Shown one piece after another: positions 62,798 to 64,000 of a stretch of DNA of 64,000 nucleotides. Position 1 is the first letter of the stretch. Each line of letters starts with the position of its first letter. The notes under the pieces are model-generated. The model saw nothing but the letters and a program-made list of their open reading frames with translations. It searched no databases and was not told the origin of the DNA. The stretch covers positions 3,410,001 through 3,474,000 of the forward strand of contig JAJFZO010000799.1 in NCBI GenBank assembly GCA_021397835.1. The letters run 5' to 3'. This DNA is from Moringa oleifera. Lineage: Eukaryota; Streptophyta; Magnoliopsida; Brassicales; Moringaceae. Both the position numbers and the translations under genes were made by a program.

Positions 62798-64000
62798 CTT
62801 CTACGCACTATCCTTCATCAGCTACTCATGAAGCACAGTTATATGGCGACTGAGAAAGAGAACCAAATATCTTCAACTCAATGTTTGCGTTGCATGGTAC
62901 GTTTTTATATTACAATTTTACAGAAGAAATTAATGTTCCGAAAGAAAAGGAGTAAGAGATAAAACTGCCAAATTGGATCACGAGATGGCAGATAATATGT
63001 TCAAGAGATGCAATTATACATCTTACCTGAAGCTTCGTAGCAATTTCCATTGAGACACGACGGTTTTGGAGGTTACATCATAGAGCAGGATAAATGCTCT
63101 CTGAAAACGTTTCTTCTTATGTCTCACTCATCAAGTCCATAAAAATGCCAATAATGCTGGGTGGCAAAATTTTATTTTATTATTTTTAAAAATTTAATTT
63201 TTACTTTTTATTTTTTAATAAATATAATCGTGAATTATTTTTAAATGAAGAACTAAACATTAAAAAAAAAATCGTGGCAGATAATTTTTTTAAATAGTTT
63301 TGTTGCCTAAAACTAATGACTTAAAATTTTTAATTTATTTTTTATTTTTATGAAAATTATTGCAATGGGTTTTAGATTTTATATTGACATCTTAAGCATA
63401 TTAATTTCCATATAAATTCACTTTAATGAATCCTACTTCTCATTCAACTCAAATATTCACTAATTATTAGATCAGTAGCAAACTAGTTTATGCAATTTAT
63501 AGACTTTTCAGATTAATATGAAACTCAAATCAACCTCAAATAGTAAAATGATTGGTCCATACAAATTGTGACTCACTAAGCAACATCATCTATTAAAGGT
63601 TGAAGCCTAAACCCAATCCAACTCCAACTTAATCATCAATCAAAATCCATCTTATCATCAAAACACATATTATAAACTTGATGAACAATAACTAAACGAA
63701 GAAGGCACACTTGCACATACTTATATAGCCAAGATTTAACATGGGTTGGTGTAATACTTACGTTTATGCATAAATCTCTCCAAACAAGGAATTCAACAAT
63801 TCACTAATGAGAAGTTTAATGAGTTACAGTCAAATGGAAAGAACCCACAGTATGTAAACAAACTTCTTCGAGTTCTTCACACCATCCCAATCTCTCTCTC
63901 GTCAAGAAACTCTCACAAACAAGGTTGACAATGATTGCTTTACGAAACTCTCTCTTGAAGCTTTTAAAATCTTCTAATTCTTTCTTGAAAACTCTACTTT
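62798..64000. other. 5' flank of the acid phosphatase gene and spacer to window end
   Basis: Roughly the first 200-300 bases should hold the promoter and 5' UTR of the phosphatase gene. The rest is AT-rich. The final 100 bases become CT-rich, possibly a 5' leader of a gene beyond the window, but no frame can be supported. Confidence 0.45.

Noticed and set aside
1..64000. CRISPR arrays, defence systems, operons or tRNA/rRNA clusters
   Set aside because: None seen. The DNA is plant nuclear; short regular repeats with unique spacers and conserved RNA genes were not found, though a small RNA or tRNA gene could have been missed without a covariance search.

Overview
The window is nuclear DNA of a flowering plant, almost certainly a eudicot. 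It is AT-rich, its genes are split by GT-AG introns, and several encoded proteins belong to plant-only families (extra-large G-alpha, UV-B-induced DUF760 protein, PUB-type U-box ligase). The species cannot be named from the sequence alone. No bacterial, viral, organellar, CRISPR or operon-like system is present.

Six host protein genes can be rebuilt exon by exon, with splice phases that close to complete reading frames: a small BAP31-like ER membrane protein (minus, 6174-11696, 4 exons, 129 aa); a PUB21-like U-box E3 ligase (minus, 27537-28850, intronless, 437 aa); an XLG3-like extra-large G protein (minus, 30097-41221, 8 exons, 870 aa); an SSU72-type RNA polymerase II CTD phosphatase (minus, 49892-53569, 4 exons, 193 aa); a UV-B-induced DUF760 chloroplast protein (plus, 57085-58999, 3 exons, 420 aa); and a low-molecular-weight purple acid phosphatase (minus, 60914-62797, 7 exons, 325 aa). 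The last two converge on a 1.9 kb spacer. The genes are functionally unrelated neighbours, as is usual in plants.

Most other recognisable sequence is decayed transposons. They are a MULE transposase relic (1440-4405); a Ty3/gypsy relic inside the second intron of the BAP31-like gene (about 8030-10400); a structurally complete but dead Ty1/copia element with both LTRs, primer-binding site and a near-matching target duplication (12582-17292); a Ty3/gypsy pol relic (20330-22570); a CACTA relic (about 23200-26425); a 5'-truncated LINE with a 19 bp target-site duplication inside an XLG3 intron (33356-33856); a large Ty3/gypsy relic whose right LTR-like end is tandemly doubled and which carries plus-strand coding remnants opposite to pol (42470-48785); and a Ty3/gypsy 5' end with primer-binding site and gag (about 54250-55790).

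No convincing new biological system was found. The points most worth checking are the LINE insertion and the 243 bp tandem duplication in XLG3 introns, the antisense-ORF gypsy element with the doubled LTR, the W-box cluster upstream of the U-box gene, and the retroelement carried in the BAP31-like intron. Exon boundaries were set by reading splice sites and protein family conservation by eye; no alignment was run.
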